Of a stretch of DNA of 64,000 bases, positions 1-11,900 are shown piece by piece. How positions within the stretch are numbered: the first letter of the stretch is position 1; every line of letters starts with the position of its first letter. Origin of the DNA: Xanthoparmelia taractica (taxonomy: Eukaryota; Ascomycota; Lecanoromycetes; Lecanorales; Parmeliaceae); NCBI GenBank assembly GCA_033085395.1, contig JANQBS010000027.1, forward strand, positions 62,001 to 126,000. Direction: 5' to 3'. The position numbers and the translations under genes are program-made. The notes beneath the pieces were generated by a model that saw only the letters and a list, made by a program, of their open reading frames with translations, was not told the origin of the DNA and searched no databases.

Positions 1-268
1 CGGCTCCACCATCGGCATCTCACGCGCTGAGCTCGACCTCACGTTCCTACTACAAGACACGTATAGGATGGTCTGGGTGATCTTCGTTCCCGCTGTTGCG
101 ATTGTGTTTGTTGTGGTGGGGATGGCATCCCGCGTTGGAGCGCGGACGAGGGATGTGAATGAGGGGAGTGAGATGGAGAAGGGGATGCAAGAGGAGGCTG
201 TGGGTGAGGAAATGAGGTTGAGGAAGGGAAGCGGTAGTGGTTGTGGGGGAGTGTGGAGGGTTGAGTAG
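1..268 (+). CDS. 3' end of an MFS-type transporter (partial)
   Basis: Only the last exon is in the window. The frame is open from base 2 and stops at 266-268. It encodes about 88 residues: a short loop, one strongly hydrophobic helix (WVIFVPAVAIVFVVVGMAS) and a charged cytosolic tail rich in Glu, Lys and Gly. The loop plus last-helix pattern (LLQDTYRMVWVIF) is what the final transmembrane segment of fungal 14-helix drug/siderophore MFS transporters looks like, but one helix cannot fix the subfamily. The gene begins left of the window. Confidence is high that it is a membrane-protein tail and moderate that it is MFS. Confidence 0.6.
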   Translation, partial: GSTIGISRAELDLTFLLQDTYRMVWVIFVPAVAIVFVVVGMASRVGARTRDVNEGSEMEKGMQEEAVGEEMRLRKGSGSGCGGVWRVE

Positions 269-507
269 AGGATATGGGTGGTTTCTGCAGGGGAAGGATT
301 GGGCTGGGATTGTGTTGAATCAGAAAGGGTTGGACTTGGAATGTAAGGATGGTAGTTCAGAATACCGTATAATTTGAGCCTTCTCTTCATAAGAGCATGC
401 TGTATGATACATCGAACCCGAACGGAAATCACTGCTCCAATCAAACTTACACTTCTCGCCTGCAATGTGTGAGCTTTTGAAGACCATCCGAATTGCCAAG
501 GTGTCTC

Positions 508-2003
508 TCACCAGGTCATGCCAGGCCGTTCCATCTTCGGCGTATGTACGGCATTACTATCTGCGAAAGGATCGTCTCCGTCTTCTCCATCATCCTCAGA
601 GTCAGAATCTTCAGCATGCCGTATCCCGTCTTGCCCATTGAGAAGCATCGTCGGATGCTGCTGCATGGCATTTTCACCGATGTTGAGCCTCGAAAACGCG
701 TCCTGCGTGTCTTTCTCTTTGTCCGATTCTGGCCTTGTAGGTTTCGCTGGTCGCTCATCGTCGCTCCAATCTTGCTCTTCGCTGTCACTATCGTCGTCGA
801 CGCTCTTGTCGAGGATTTCATACGCCATCAAAGCTTCAACGAGGCTATCGTTGGCATTAATCAGGCTACCGAGCCACTGTTCGCTTTCCACGTGCTGAAT
901 GTAACGCAATATTTGTCTCCGTAGCGCCTTACATGTTTCGAAGCGGTTGACAGTCTCTGCGTGTTCGCTAACACGGAGCTTTTCCCTATTCAGAAGCTTG
1001 AGGGCATTCATGAGGTTGGTGCTTGCGACAGAGGAGGATGCAATGGTTTGGAGGAGTTGAGGCTTTTCCTTCTCAAGATTGAAGGTTCTTGGTCTCGATT
1101 TTTTGCCATGCTTGTCAAGCTTCAGTTTCTTCGGTTGGTATTTAGGCGTTGGCGTGATGCTTGCGGCAGCGTTGCTCCTCGAATTCAGACTCGGTGATGC
1201 TGTTGAGCTTGACTCACCAGACATGGATTGGTCTTCAGCGCTGCCGAAAGGGTCTTCATTTGCTTCTCGTTCGGTCTCTTGCAGTACCTTCGACTGTGCC
1301 TGAGTGACGGGTTTTTTCCTCTTAGGAAGCTGCTTCTGGAGCGCCACAATGCGCTCCATGCCCGGGGTGGACTGGTAGGCGACAGCCCATTGCCTGAATA
1401 ACATCTGGCACTTCGTCTTCACCTCGGAGTCGGACAACGAGTCTGTAGCGCAGACACGAAGGCGCTCCAATAATGGTCCGTCTGCGAAAGCACGCTGGAA
1501 ACGAGGGCCAGCATTTTCAATGAGACCATCCAGGACCGTGAGAGCTCGTAATTGTTGATCAACGCTGCCATACTTACTGCGACTCCACTTTAGCAGGGCT
1601 CAGCCTGGTTATCAATATGTAGTCTAGCCTACAGCTTCTTTCGTATCGCTCGCGCCGCTTCGGTTGGGCCACCAATCTGCAATCTGATGACCTCGATCAG
1701 GTCTACGATCCCGCTCATATCATCCGCTTCATATTGTGCACTCGTCAAGCGTTCGATCTGGACGGTGATCGCAGAGTATGGCTTGCTCTAATAGTCGAGA
1801 AGAGTCGGTATCAGCTTGACAGAAAGAACAGAAAGATCCAAAAGGCAATAAGTAAACGAGATTGAGATGCCTAATAAGGCGACGCGCAGAACCAAATATA
1901 TGTATCACTGACGGCTATTAATTTTAGCCAAGAGAACGAAGGACTATCCCTGAGCAGCTGGGGAACAATACTACCATCTGGCACCTACCGAAGTAGAGAA
2001 CAT
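508..2003 (-). CDS. LSB5: Lsb5-like VHS/GAT domain protein
   Basis: Exons on the minus strand: 1989-2003, 1633-1787, 508-1576, giving 412 residues. The start is a 15-nt exon (MFSTS) followed by a 201-nt intron; the second intron is 56 nt. Residues about 6-150 form a VHS domain, recognisable by the segments SAITVQIERLTS, AARAIRKKLKYG and QLRALTVLDGLIENAG. A helical GAT-like region lies at about 230-318. The C-terminal tail is acidic, carries DPF motifs (EDPFGS and DDPFADS) and ends in GMTW. In yeast, Lsb5 binds the WASP homologue Las17, Arf3 and ubiquitin, and works in endocytosis and cortical actin regulation. The gene is head-to-head with the 2156 gene, only 152 bp apart. Family assignment is firm; the role is by homology. 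Confidence 0.87.
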
Positions 2004-2155
2004 CTTATTCTCGTCAAGGGAGAAGGGTGAGAGACCATAGGATGACACAGTCAGCACGAGGTCCAGATTTTAATGGGCTATTCTCGAGTCTCATAAGATG
2101 AACAAGTCTCTAGGATGCGTAGGGAATGCATATCAACTGAATCCAAAGACAAAAT

Positions 2156-4412
2156 ATGCAGGAGGCAGAACAGAAGGAATATCTTTTTGATATTGAGCTT
2201 GGAGCCTCATTCGCACAGCTTACGAGGCCGGAGAACCCCGCGCTAAACCCTTTTCAATTGCGGGGTGCAGATGATGCAGATGGAGAGGAATTCGTTCACC
2301 TGTCTCTTAAGCTGACCCAATTGATATCTTAATATATGCCATAGCGTTCCCTTCTGGCCGTGGAGGTGCGTGGTGGTGGACGAGAGGCTGGGTAGGATAG
2401 AGGAGTCGAAGAGGCATTATAAAGAGAGAATGACGGCGCAAAGAGCCTGGGATTGGGATTTACATGAGATGAGAGAGGCCGCGATGACGATGAGCGATCC
2501 ATTATTGGACGACACATTGGGTGACTGCCCTGCCCCAAACGTCGCCGGTTTCACGCCTATCAATCATTTGGCGTATTCCGACAGTGCAGCTCCTATCGAC
2601 TCAGAGCACGATAATGCCACCACCAAGTTCACGACGGCCGACAAATCCAGGGCCCCAAAGAGGCGAAAGACCCAACCGTCTGCTGCTACAACGACTGCCA
2701 AGTCCCAAAAAGCTGCCATTCCCAAGAAGACGAAGAGAGCCAAGACAGCAGCACAATTGGACTGTGAGGACATTTCGCAAGGCTTACCAATAACCAAGCC
2801 AACGTCTTCCGGGAATGGAGCGCCGCGTGCGAAGACTAGGTTACCCTTGGGAGGTATCCTGTTGGGGCCGAGTCCGGAACCGCAGAGGATTGGTGATACA
2901 CAAGGCGAATTTGAGGTCAAGCCAGCGCCTTTTGGACTCGCGCACAAATATCAGGCTGCATATCCAAAACTTGGGGTCAATGTCGTCAATCATGCTACTC
3001 CCCCCACTCCTCCCAAAAGCGATGAAGTCGAAACAGAACTCTATCACAATGATCAGTCTCGTGGTCGAGATTCTGCTACGGAACGACAAGCCGGCTCAGA
3101 TACGTGCATCGAGCGTCCCATCCGAAAGAACCCGAAACTTGATGGCACCATCATAGTCAGAGACTTTGGTGCACCCCCATTTACTCAAACGAGCCCGCCG
3201 ACACTCCAAGAGCCAAACTCCCGGGAGTTAATGATGGTTGACAACTTTGAGCCCTTGGGCTCAACGCCAAAAGATCTTGCTGAGGTTGGCGATATCGAAG
3301 ACGGCGATCATGGCGGAGCAGACGAGTACCCCATGGACGATGAGTGTCTTGAAGAGATGATGCACTCAATGGTGGTTCCAGCAGAAGAGGAAGCCTTCGG
3401 CCCAGACTGGATGCCGCACGAATTCTCGGATGATTCCTTATATTTTGATGAGCAGTCCCGAAACGACCAAACGCACTGGCCTGAAGCTATCCCGGATTCA
3501 GATGGGGTAGTCATATATGACGAGGGTCCAACCTTTTTGACAGGCGACATTGTTGACGTCCCGTCTTCGCCCTCATGGAGCTCCCAAGCCTCCTGCATCT
3601 TAACTCACGTCACAGGTAATGTCGAACCAGACCGTGCCAGAACATCACAAGGGTCCGAGAACTGCTTCGACGATCATGACTTGGACGACGGCCTAATCGA
3701 TCTTATGGTCGACGAGTCTAAAAGTCTCCAGGTCGCTTCCCCTGTAACACCAGCAAAGCAACCATTATCACCAAAATTGAAGTGGCTCCCACCTAAGACT
3801 TACACGCCAGCAAAATCGTCTCAAAAACCGTTAACCCCTACTAATGAACCACACCTCCTACCCGTGAAACTCAACGGCGATGCCCAACCGTTCATACGCC
3901 CCCCTTTTCCAAAGGCTGTCCGCGACCGCTCTCCAATCCTCGGTCTCAGCAATCGCACGGTCCTGCGCATCTGCTTTCGTATAGGAGAAGCTCTCAACGC
4001 CGCGGCGGTGGCCTCACGTACAAACGTCGACGCAATCGTAGAGCTCTACGCTCGCGTCGTGACCTCATCCCGCGAGGCTAGTGGAGGGTATAAGCAGCTC
4101 TTTCAATTTGCAGATATATTCACAGAAAAGCCGCCGTACCTCAACGGCACGTACACCTTCTGGAAAGGCAAAGAGATATGGGATAACGATACAAAGGAGC
4201 TTGTTGGCCACCAGGGAAGGGGCAAGATGGTCAGAGTACTGGGGAGGATAAAGAGAAAGGAGCCGGTGCAGGGGCAAGGGCCTGGTGCTGAGATGGTCAT
4301 CCTGAGTATTTGGGAGGTGGATTGGGAGGACGTTGAGACAGCAAAGGGGATTGTTTGTCCCAAAGAAAGTCCAGGATACACAAAGGAAATTGCTGCTGGA
4401 GTGAAGTGTTGA
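2156..4412 (+). CDS. Uncharacterised conserved fungal protein, probably nuclear
   Basis: The main reading frame runs 2345-4412 without an ATG near its 5' end. A 5' exon 2156-2301 (ATG, then MQEAEQKEYLFDIELG) joined through a 43-nt intron (GTCTCT...CCATAG) continues it in frame and gives 737 residues. Without that exon the first ATG would be at 2430. The middle is low in complexity, with Lys/Arg patches (SRAPKRRKTQ, PKKTKRAKTA) that look like nuclear localisation signals, and Pro/Ser/acidic stretches. The C-terminal 160 residues look folded: a helical part (FRIGEALNAAA, DAIVELYARVV), then a likely beta-rich part (GKMVRVLGRIKRK, MVILSIWEVDWEDVE), compatible with a small OB-like fold. I do not recognise a named domain. 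It converges on HP1. Coding is firm; the first exon is less so. Confidence 0.7.
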
Positions 4413-5003
4413 GACTGGTAAAGGTAAGAAGGTGGGAAGGAATATGCTGAGCCATCTGCTGGAATTCGTTTGTCTGCTTTGATTGATCTGTCTAAGATAC
4501 CCCATTAGCGTTTCGCTTTGATCTTTTGGCTTTTAGCAAATTCACCTTAGATATCGTTATATATGCTTCTAAGCTGGCTTGAGATGTCCTTCAAATACGA
4601 CAATTCTATATAGCTTTCAGGACTATCCCAATGAATCTGGCAGACTACCGTGAGCGAAGGACCTGTATTCCTATCTGCGGTCTCCGAACCAGGCATCGTG
4701 TTAATCTCGAAAACCAACGACGAGTGTGAAGTAGTTCTTCGACTGATTAAAAGCCTACCAAGGTTCATTGATCGAGCGAGCTAGAGTACATATCGGTGGC
4801 CGACCGTTTCCAACAAGTGATGCGAATAGGGAAGAGGACGTGAAAATGGGACGTCCACCAGACAAACGCCATGCTTGGAAATGAGTTTTGGCCACAAGAC
4901 TTGCTTCGCAGTGCTGGCTGCGCCAGAAAGATCAAACACCGCAACGTGCCCAAGTGCGCTCAGACCAGTAGGCACGAGGAATTTTTGCATCGAGAGGGGT
5001 GAT
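4413..5003. other. Intergenic region between convergent genes
   Basis: Holds the 3' ends of the 2156 gene and of HP1. It is A/T-rich in places. A 73-codon minus-strand ORF at 4547-4768 has no protein-like composition and is not called. Confidence 0.6.
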
Positions 5004-6137
5004 CTATTCGGTTGCCTCGTCGTCCTTCGCCTGCGCATCTGTTGCCGCATCTGGAGCGCTCGTTGAGAAGACACTGTAATTACGGTCAGCGATGTCAATC
5101 ATGAGAGCAGCCTCCAGGAAAGCCCTCACAGGTGCTTTTCGTAAAAGTGCAGCATCCGCTGCGGGCAGGCTCGGTAGATGACCGGCAATTTTGCTTTGGA
5201 GCGGTAGAATCTGCCGTCTTCGTTCTTCGCATTCCAGATGATGTAGCCCCACAGCTCACCGTCAGAGTTCTCACGTGTCACAGTGTCGACAGCCTGGACT
5301 AGCGGATCCCACGCTCCGTCTTTTGCTGGAGGCGCCTTCCAGTCATCGTCACCTTCGTCGGTGTAGCCCGCCAGAGGGACAGGTGAGCCGTCTTGTTCGC
5401 TGTCAAGCGCTCCGTTGCTCTTTCTGCCCTTCCCTTTGCCGCTGCTTGTCCGGTTCGTCTTGCTCATCTTGGGTCGCTTCGCTGTATCGGGTTTCTTTCC
5501 GCCCGTGCTTTGACGGCCTCGTTTCTTAGTGCTGGACTTTGGCTGGTCCGCAATCGGCTTGCCGCCGATGCTTTTCCAGTACTCTTCTAATATCTCCTTC
5601 GCTCCTCTGTGATGGATTTGATAAGCTGACTTGTGGCTAAGTTGGGGAGATATTCAGGCTTACTCTAGATTATCCTCGGTTTCCCAAGTGCGGTCTGCCT
5701 TCTTCTCGTAGCCCTTCCATTTGACATAGTAGCGCATGTGGCCCTAGATAGCCATCAAATTAGCAGGCGACTCGCGACTATCACAAAGCTTGTGCGATCA
5801 CCCACATCTTCGAAGTCTGAGCGATGGTCCTTGATAGCTTCGACAATGAAGCTGTGCCGCAGTTAGTAAGTTGCATTAATCCATCAGAGCCCCGACTGAC
5901 GTCTCAGGATCATCGTCGTCATCGTCCTCCTCTTCATCTTCCTTATCCTTCATTGTAGCATCCGCGGGTTCTTCTTTGTTCTCGGGTAAATCAGGCTTCG
6001 TAGACGGCACTTCTTCAACGGCCGACTCCACGTCGCTCTCTTCGGCCGGGAGAGGAGCTAGGTTAGGAAAACTTAGTATGCATAATCGTACAAATGACGC
6101 GAAGCTCGAACACGCCAGTGATGGACTTACGAGGCAT
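5004..6137 (-). CDS. HP1: Heterochromatin protein 1 (chromo + chromoshadow domains)
   Basis: Minus-strand exons: 6131-6137, 5901-6057, 5806-5851, 5664-5743, 5130-5606, 5004-5073; five introns of 49-73 nt; 278 residues. Exon 1 is only 7 nt (ATGCCTC). After a very acidic N-terminus (residues 5-53) comes a chromodomain at about 54-112, with the methyl-lysine cage region FIVEAI and YYVKWKGY. A Ser/Lys-rich hinge follows (KKRGRQSTGGKK). A chromoshadow domain lies at about 196-258 (WDPLVQAVDTV, GYIIW, CPQRMLHFYEKHLVF). The protein should bind H3K9-methylated nucleosomes and dimerise through the shadow domain to build heterochromatin. Length and domain order match fungal HP1 (Neurospora HPO, Aspergillus HepA). 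The gene is head-to-head with CCT5. Confidence 0.93.
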
Positions 6138-6539
6138 TGTGACGTGTGAGGGTCGTTAGTCAGTGCTACTGTGAGTGCAGTATGAAGATGGGAGGTGATG
6201 AAGAAGCTCAAAGGTCAATTGAGAATAGCGTCTGAGGATGAAGACAATGGTGATTGAAAGCTTGAAGTGGATAATGAGTGTTGTTGCGAGGCGCAAAGTG
6301 ATTGTGATGCTTGGAGGTTTTTGGTCGACAGTCAAGTCGCGTGGAAAAGCACTAGCGCGCCGGCACGTCTTTCTAAACAATTTCAACGGCCTGCATGACA
6401 TCGTAGTTCACACAACGAATCAAGACCTCCACCCAGTTGAAGGTCTTTCCGGGTCTCTTCTTTACAGAACATCGTCTGTCTTGTTGTATATTTTCTGGTT
6501 TGGCCCTTCCGAGGATCAAAAAGCACTGCAGTGCTCAAG
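6138..6539. other. Shared promoter region HP1 / CCT5
   Basis: About 400 bp separate the two divergent start codons. No coding potential is visible. I see no single binding site that I can name with confidence. Confidence 0.5.
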
Positions 6540-8567
6540 ATGGCCATGCGTGAGTTACTCAAGAGAATTCAGCTTTCCTTAAGCTTTGCAAGTAGAATGT
6601 TTAGCTGACAGGGTCTTATGCTCAGAGTTGGATATGTCAAATGGTACGCTCAGTTCCTACGCTGCTCCTATATTGAAACCACAGCTCACGAGCTTGAATT
6701 GTAGCCTCGGTGATGAAGGACGAGCAGGGTCGACCGTTTATTGTTGTTAGAGAGTACGCTGGAAGCCCTAAATACCTGCCACGATAACTTGGATTATACG
6801 GGGATTGTTATATGCAGATTGGTCTGACTGGACCTAGTCAAGGGAAAAAGAAGCGACAGCACGGAAACGATGCGGTCAAATCCCATATCACAGCAGCAAG
6901 GACAGTTGCCAACATTGTCCGAACATCACTGGTAGGACAAGCCAAAGATTCACTGCTTAAACCTGAGACGTGGCTAAGCTTTGGTTGAAAGGGACCACGA
7001 GGGTTAGACAAGATTCTTATTTCGCCGGACGGAGATATCACAGTCACCAATGATGGAGCTACGATACTTTCACAGGTACGGCGTCAGTCTAGAATACAAG
7101 AGACTCTACTGATGGGCGGCTATTTCAGATGGAGATATCGAATCATGTTGCAAAATTACTCGTAGAGCTTTCAAAATCGCAAGACGATGAGATAGGAGAT
7201 GGCACCACAGGTGTTGTTGTACTTGCAGGAGCTCTTTTGGAACAAGCTGCGGACCTTATTGACAAGGGAATACATCCTATTCGAATAGCAGACGGGTACG
7301 ATCAAGCGTGTGAGGTCGCAGTAGAAGAGTTGGACCGAATAAGCGACAAGATCGATTTTACAAGAGAGGAGAGGCAGAACCTCTTCAAGGTTGCGAAAAC
7401 CAGTTTAGGGAGCAAAATGTAGGACTTGATTCCTAGTCTGACAATCAAAGCTGATTGTGTTCTAGAGTATCGAAAGCTCATGATCAATTCGCTCAAATAG
7501 CCGTTGATGCTGTTCTCTCCGTTGCCGATCTCGAGAGAAAAGATGTGGACTTCGAGCTGATCAAAGTCGATGGCAAAGTGGGTGGTTCATTAGAAGATAC
7601 GCTTCTGATCAAGGGCGTTATCGTCGACAAGGATTTCTCACATCCACAAATGCCAGACGAGGTACGAGATGCCAAGTTGGCGATTTTGACTTGCGCCTTC
7701 GAGCCACCCAAGCCGAAGACAAAGCACAAGCTCGACATAACGAGCGTCGAAGAGTTCAAAAAGCTGCAGAATTACGAGAAGAACAAATTCACAGAGATGA
7801 TTCAGCAGATAAAGGACACCGGGGCCAACCTTGTAATATGTCAGTGGGGATTCGATGACGAGGCAAACCACCTGCTACTACAAAACCAGCTTCCCGCCGT
7901 AAGATGGGTCGGAGGTCCAGAAATCGAGCTCATCGCAATCGCAACAAACGGCCGGATCGTCCCCAGATTCGAAGATCTCAGCGCGGCGAAGCTCGGCAAA
8001 GCAGGCCTAGTGCGAGAGATGAGCTTCGGCACCACGCGAGAAAAGATGCTCGTGATTGAAGAATGCGCCAACACGCGAGCGGTCACCGTCTTCGTCCGAG
8101 GCAGCAACAAGATGATCATCGACGAAGCCAAACGCTCCCTCCACGACGCCCTCTGCGTCGTGCGCAACCTCGTCAAAGACAACCGCGTCGTGTACGGAGG
8201 CGGCGCCGCCGAAATCGCCTGCTCGCTCGCAGTCGAGGAAGCGGCTGTCAAGAGCCCCGGGCTCGAACAGTACGCCATGCGCGCGTTCGCCGACGCACTG
8301 GACTCGGTGCCCATGGCGCTGGCGGAGAATTCGGGCCTGAGCCCGATTGAGACGTTGGCGGCGGTCAAGTCGCGGCAGGTCAAGGAGAGGAATTCGAGGC
8401 TCGGGGTGGATTGCATGCAGAGTGGGAGCAACGATATGCGCGAGCACTTTGTTATTGATCCGTTGATTGGGAAAAGGCAGCAGCTGCTTTTGGCGACGCA
8501 GCTGTGTCGGATGGTGCTCAAAGTCAATAATGTCATTATTGCCGGGAGCGATGATAATGAGTTTTAG
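6540..8567 (+). CDS. CCT5: Chaperonin CCT/TRiC subunit epsilon
   Basis: Exons: 6540-6549, 6626-6643, 6705-6753, 6838-6931, 6992-7075, 7129-7418, 7466-8567; 548 residues, the usual length for this subunit. The first two exons are 10 and 18 nt and encode MAMQLDMSN. Group II chaperonin signatures are intact: GPRGLDKIL, TNDGATIL, the ATP-hydrolysis motif GDGTTGVVVLAG at residues about 100-110, and GGGAAEIA near the C-terminus. The block KDEQGRPFIVVRDQGKKKR is typical of the epsilon subunit. The product is one of eight subunits of the cytosolic ring that folds actin and tubulin. All phases check. Introns are concentrated in the first third of the gene. Confidence 0.95.
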
Positions 8568-8706
8568 ATGTTTGATAATCCTATGGATATCGAAGATGCG
8601 GTATCTGCTTGTCGTACTGTCTACCTCATTTGCATAGATAGACAGCAATGTTGATAAGACAGATAAACAGACAGACAATCATCCGATACTCCTCCCCCTA
8701 TCCTAA

Positions 8707-8726
8707 AGCTCAGCTCAGCTCAGCTC
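8707..8726. repeat. (AGCTC)4 pentanucleotide repeat
   Basis: Four perfect copies of AGCTC lie about 140 bp past the CCT5 stop codon. Confidence 0.9.
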
Positions 8727-8840
8727 CATCCGCTCCAACTCCGTGAGCAGCAGCAACAAGGGTACTGGCAACTCGTACGAAGTACTTCACCTCATCATCC
8801 AAGCCATACCCTACCGACTTCCGTATACATCCCATCCCAT

Positions 8841-8898
8841 CCCTTTCCTGTCCTCTCCTTCCCTTTCCTTCCCTTTCCTTCCCTTTCCTTTCCTCCCC
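8841..8898. repeat. Pyrimidine tract with three perfect CCCTTTCCTT copies
   Basis: The strand is almost purely C/T for nearly 60 bases. A 10-base unit is repeated exactly three times at 8861-8890. Such mirror-symmetric pyrimidine tracts can form triplex DNA or act as a core-promoter CT element. Confidence 0.85.
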
Positions 8899-8918
8899 AA
8901 AAGCAGACAAGCCGCCAA

Positions 8919-8938
8919 GGAAAGAAAGAAAGAAAGAA
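8919..8938. repeat. (AAAG)n microsatellite
   Basis: Tetranucleotide AAAG repeat of about four to five units, right after the pyrimidine tract. Confidence 0.85.
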
Positions 8939-11900
8939 CAACAACTCCTCTCCGCTCACTCACTCACTAGCAACATTCTCTCACTCCTAACACACCAACA
9001 CAATTAATATTCATCAGCCCAAGAAAAGGATTTTTCGACAAAAGAGGTGTCGTTTCGTTACGGAATAGCATCCCTCCCTTCCTTTCTCTTGACATGGTCA
9101 GTAAAAACCAAGGAGAGACTCCGACTCCCATCTTCCCGCTACGGCATCCACTCCCACTCCCACTTCCTCCCACTTCCTTCTCAACCGCACTCCTCCCGCG
9201 TCGTAGGCTCAAACCGCCAGAGGGAACCGAGCGGGCTTTCCTTTTCAAAGGAACAGTACCGTACGCGGGAGCTGGAGCTGGTGCTGGCTTGAGAAGGATG
9301 ATGACGCGGGCTGGTGGGATTAGTCGTTGAAGGGAACGACATAGGGGAGAATGATTTGTAGATGATAACATCTGCTCAGTTGGAGGACTTTTCTGGGATC
9401 ATGGTGATGGAAAGCAAGCGGATGGGATAGAAAGAAAGAAAGCGAAGAAAGATGGTAAAGCACGTGCGTTACTCCGTATGCTCCAGAGGCTTCCATACGT
9501 ATACCTACAATGTAAAAGGGGAAAGCAGGCCTGCCAAAAGAAGAAGCAGTAGACGGAAATGAGAGGATCCTGTAGCGGCTACAGGTCTCGGAGATTGATT
9601 TCGCACGACACGCCGAACCTACCAGCATCACGACATGGCCGCCACCAAGCACATCATGAGAGAAAAGGCGCAGTCTGTGGTGTGGTTGCCACGTCAAGTT
9701 CAGATACCATCCCCAGAAAGGCTATCTTTCCGGGGGCAAGACACGATTCGGCCTGGGTGTTCAACAATGAGATGGCTCCTTGTTGATGGTTGTGGTGGGG
9801 ATGTATTGTGTATTTGTGTCGCTTCGACGGGCACAGCTTTTGATCAACTCGGCCGCCCACCATAATCACGGGCTAGGGGGCAGCTAGTCTCTCGATCTCG
9901 AACAAATCCAAAGGATTTAGATGCGAAAGGCAAGCGAGAGAGGCGACAGAAGTCGTTGAACCAGGCTGCCCATGGTCCAAAGGAACGTGCACGTTGGCTT
10001 CTCCTATCCCCCAGATATGGCAGATCCGAGCGCTGAAAGGTTTTGATAGGGGAAAATCTAGGCCAGTCAACGCCGCGATCAGATAACCAGGGATGGAGAT
10101 AGCGGGCATTCGCTGCTTGACTCGCGTGGCGGCGCCCGTCACGTCATGCTGTCATGTACCCCATGATCTTGGCTCGGAAGCAGAGCCCTTTTGGGGAAGG
10201 GGGAAGACTCTCATAAGTTTTACATAGAGACAGATGATAATCCGCTGCAGCAACCGCTGACTACCCCCACGTTACGTGGGCTGCAGGAAAGGGAAGGGAG
10301 ACAATCTTGAAACTCGATGCAGGTGGTAGGTGCACATCTGAAATGTTGATACGTCAGATTGCTGGATAGGCACAGGGAGGTGACGTGTCGGACATGTTGC
10401 ATAGGAGACTACTGTTCCCCAAAGTCAATGTGTTATTATTGTGTACCCGAAAAATATGACAGGTGACAGATTGTTAGCATATCTGCATAAGGTAGCTGTT
10501 GGGTCCCTGCAATAATGGTGTCGTGGCGTTTTCATGGAAATGGTAGGAGCTTCGTATTTCATCCCACGCGGCTCAGGTTCAAAGATCGAGGAAAGACGAG
10601 ATCGAGAATTACAAGTTCGATCGATGAGAAAAAACCCCACACTTGTTGCATTCTTCTTCTCGTAAAAAGAAGAATCTTACGGCGGTGAAGTAGGACCGCC
10701 CCGTTTAGTCGTTCCGCAACGGGATTGTTGTCCTTGTTTTTTTTAGGAAGGGAATCAATGCTTATCAAAACGAGAAGTACGAAGTAGTTTCTATCAAACC
10801 CATCAAGCGATTCACTTCGGCTCATCGGGCGGGGCAATGTTGGATTCCTTCCCCGGGGCTTAGTGGGATCTTCACTGGGGGACTGGGGGTCGATCAACCC
10901 CCACGCGGCGACTCGCAGCACGTGGTTTCCAAGGTTTTGGGGGGGGGGTACCAAGAAAACGAGGCTGTTGGTTTGAAACTCGTCTCCCCCCAATCTGATA
11001 GCATGTTTTATTATTATCATCATCATCACCAATATTATATTCAGTATCAGGGAATCTTCGTGTCAGCGATCGGCGGTGATACAAACGTGAAATGTCTAGA
11101 AGTAACCCTTACTTCTACCCAGCTTATGGCCGTTTTGACCAGGATGATGGAATGGGTGGTCAGCTTTCCCTCCTGACTCCGTCCCTTGTTCGGCACGGGT
11201 TGAAGGAAACAGCCCGAATGGAGGAAAGGAGATGAGGGAAGGATGTAGAAATCAAATGAAGGGTCACTCCACCCGATTCAGACCCGGACTACGGCTTAAT
11301 AATAAGAAGGGGGAAAACCGTTTTTTTGCAGTGTGCGAGGACTGGATCAGCGTTGTCTGCTGACCTAGAAAAAGAAGGCGTGGCTGCGTAGGAAGGTGAG
11401 ACGGAGAGCTCTCAACCCTTGAGGCTCGGACCTTGCGGGGGGCACATGACAAGAGCCCGCCTCCTCCGGGGGGAGGGGGTTTTGCAATAAATTGATGTCT
11501 ATCTGGTACTGTAGCACTCCTTATCCTCGGTCCAAATTACTTCTCTCTGCCCAAACAACAACAACAATATTAGTATTTGCCTCATTTTCATTAAAGCATT
11601 GAGGACTGATCAAAACCAAAGGAGCTCGCTTCAGACTTTCCCCAGCTTTTTCATCCCGCCAAGTCCTTCTCCTTCCCCGGATCACCTCATCCCTAAATTT
11701 AATCCTCACCATATTCCATACGCGCAAAGGGCACAGCAAAGTCAGATTCTCAGCAGCACGGGACCTTCAAGCCTCCAATTCCTTCCATAAATTACTCACC
11801 CATCAGGCACAGATGTAATATGTGCCTCACAGGTCAGCGTACGCGACATTAACGTTGTAGCGTCGTAGCATCGTAGCATCAAAGGGGGTTCAAGATGCGG

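Noticed and set aside
2370..2430. GTG at 2370 as start of the 2156 gene
   Set aside because: GTG starts are not expected in fungal nuclear genes; a 5' exon from ATG 2156 joins in frame.
7841..8536. 231-codon minus-strand ORF opposite CCT5
   Set aside because: Antisense shadow of the conserved chaperonin exon; sequence is Ser/Arg-rich and without motifs.
9320..9697. 125-codon minus-strand ORF
   Set aside because: His/Leu/Ser-rich composition typical of chance translation; no motifs.
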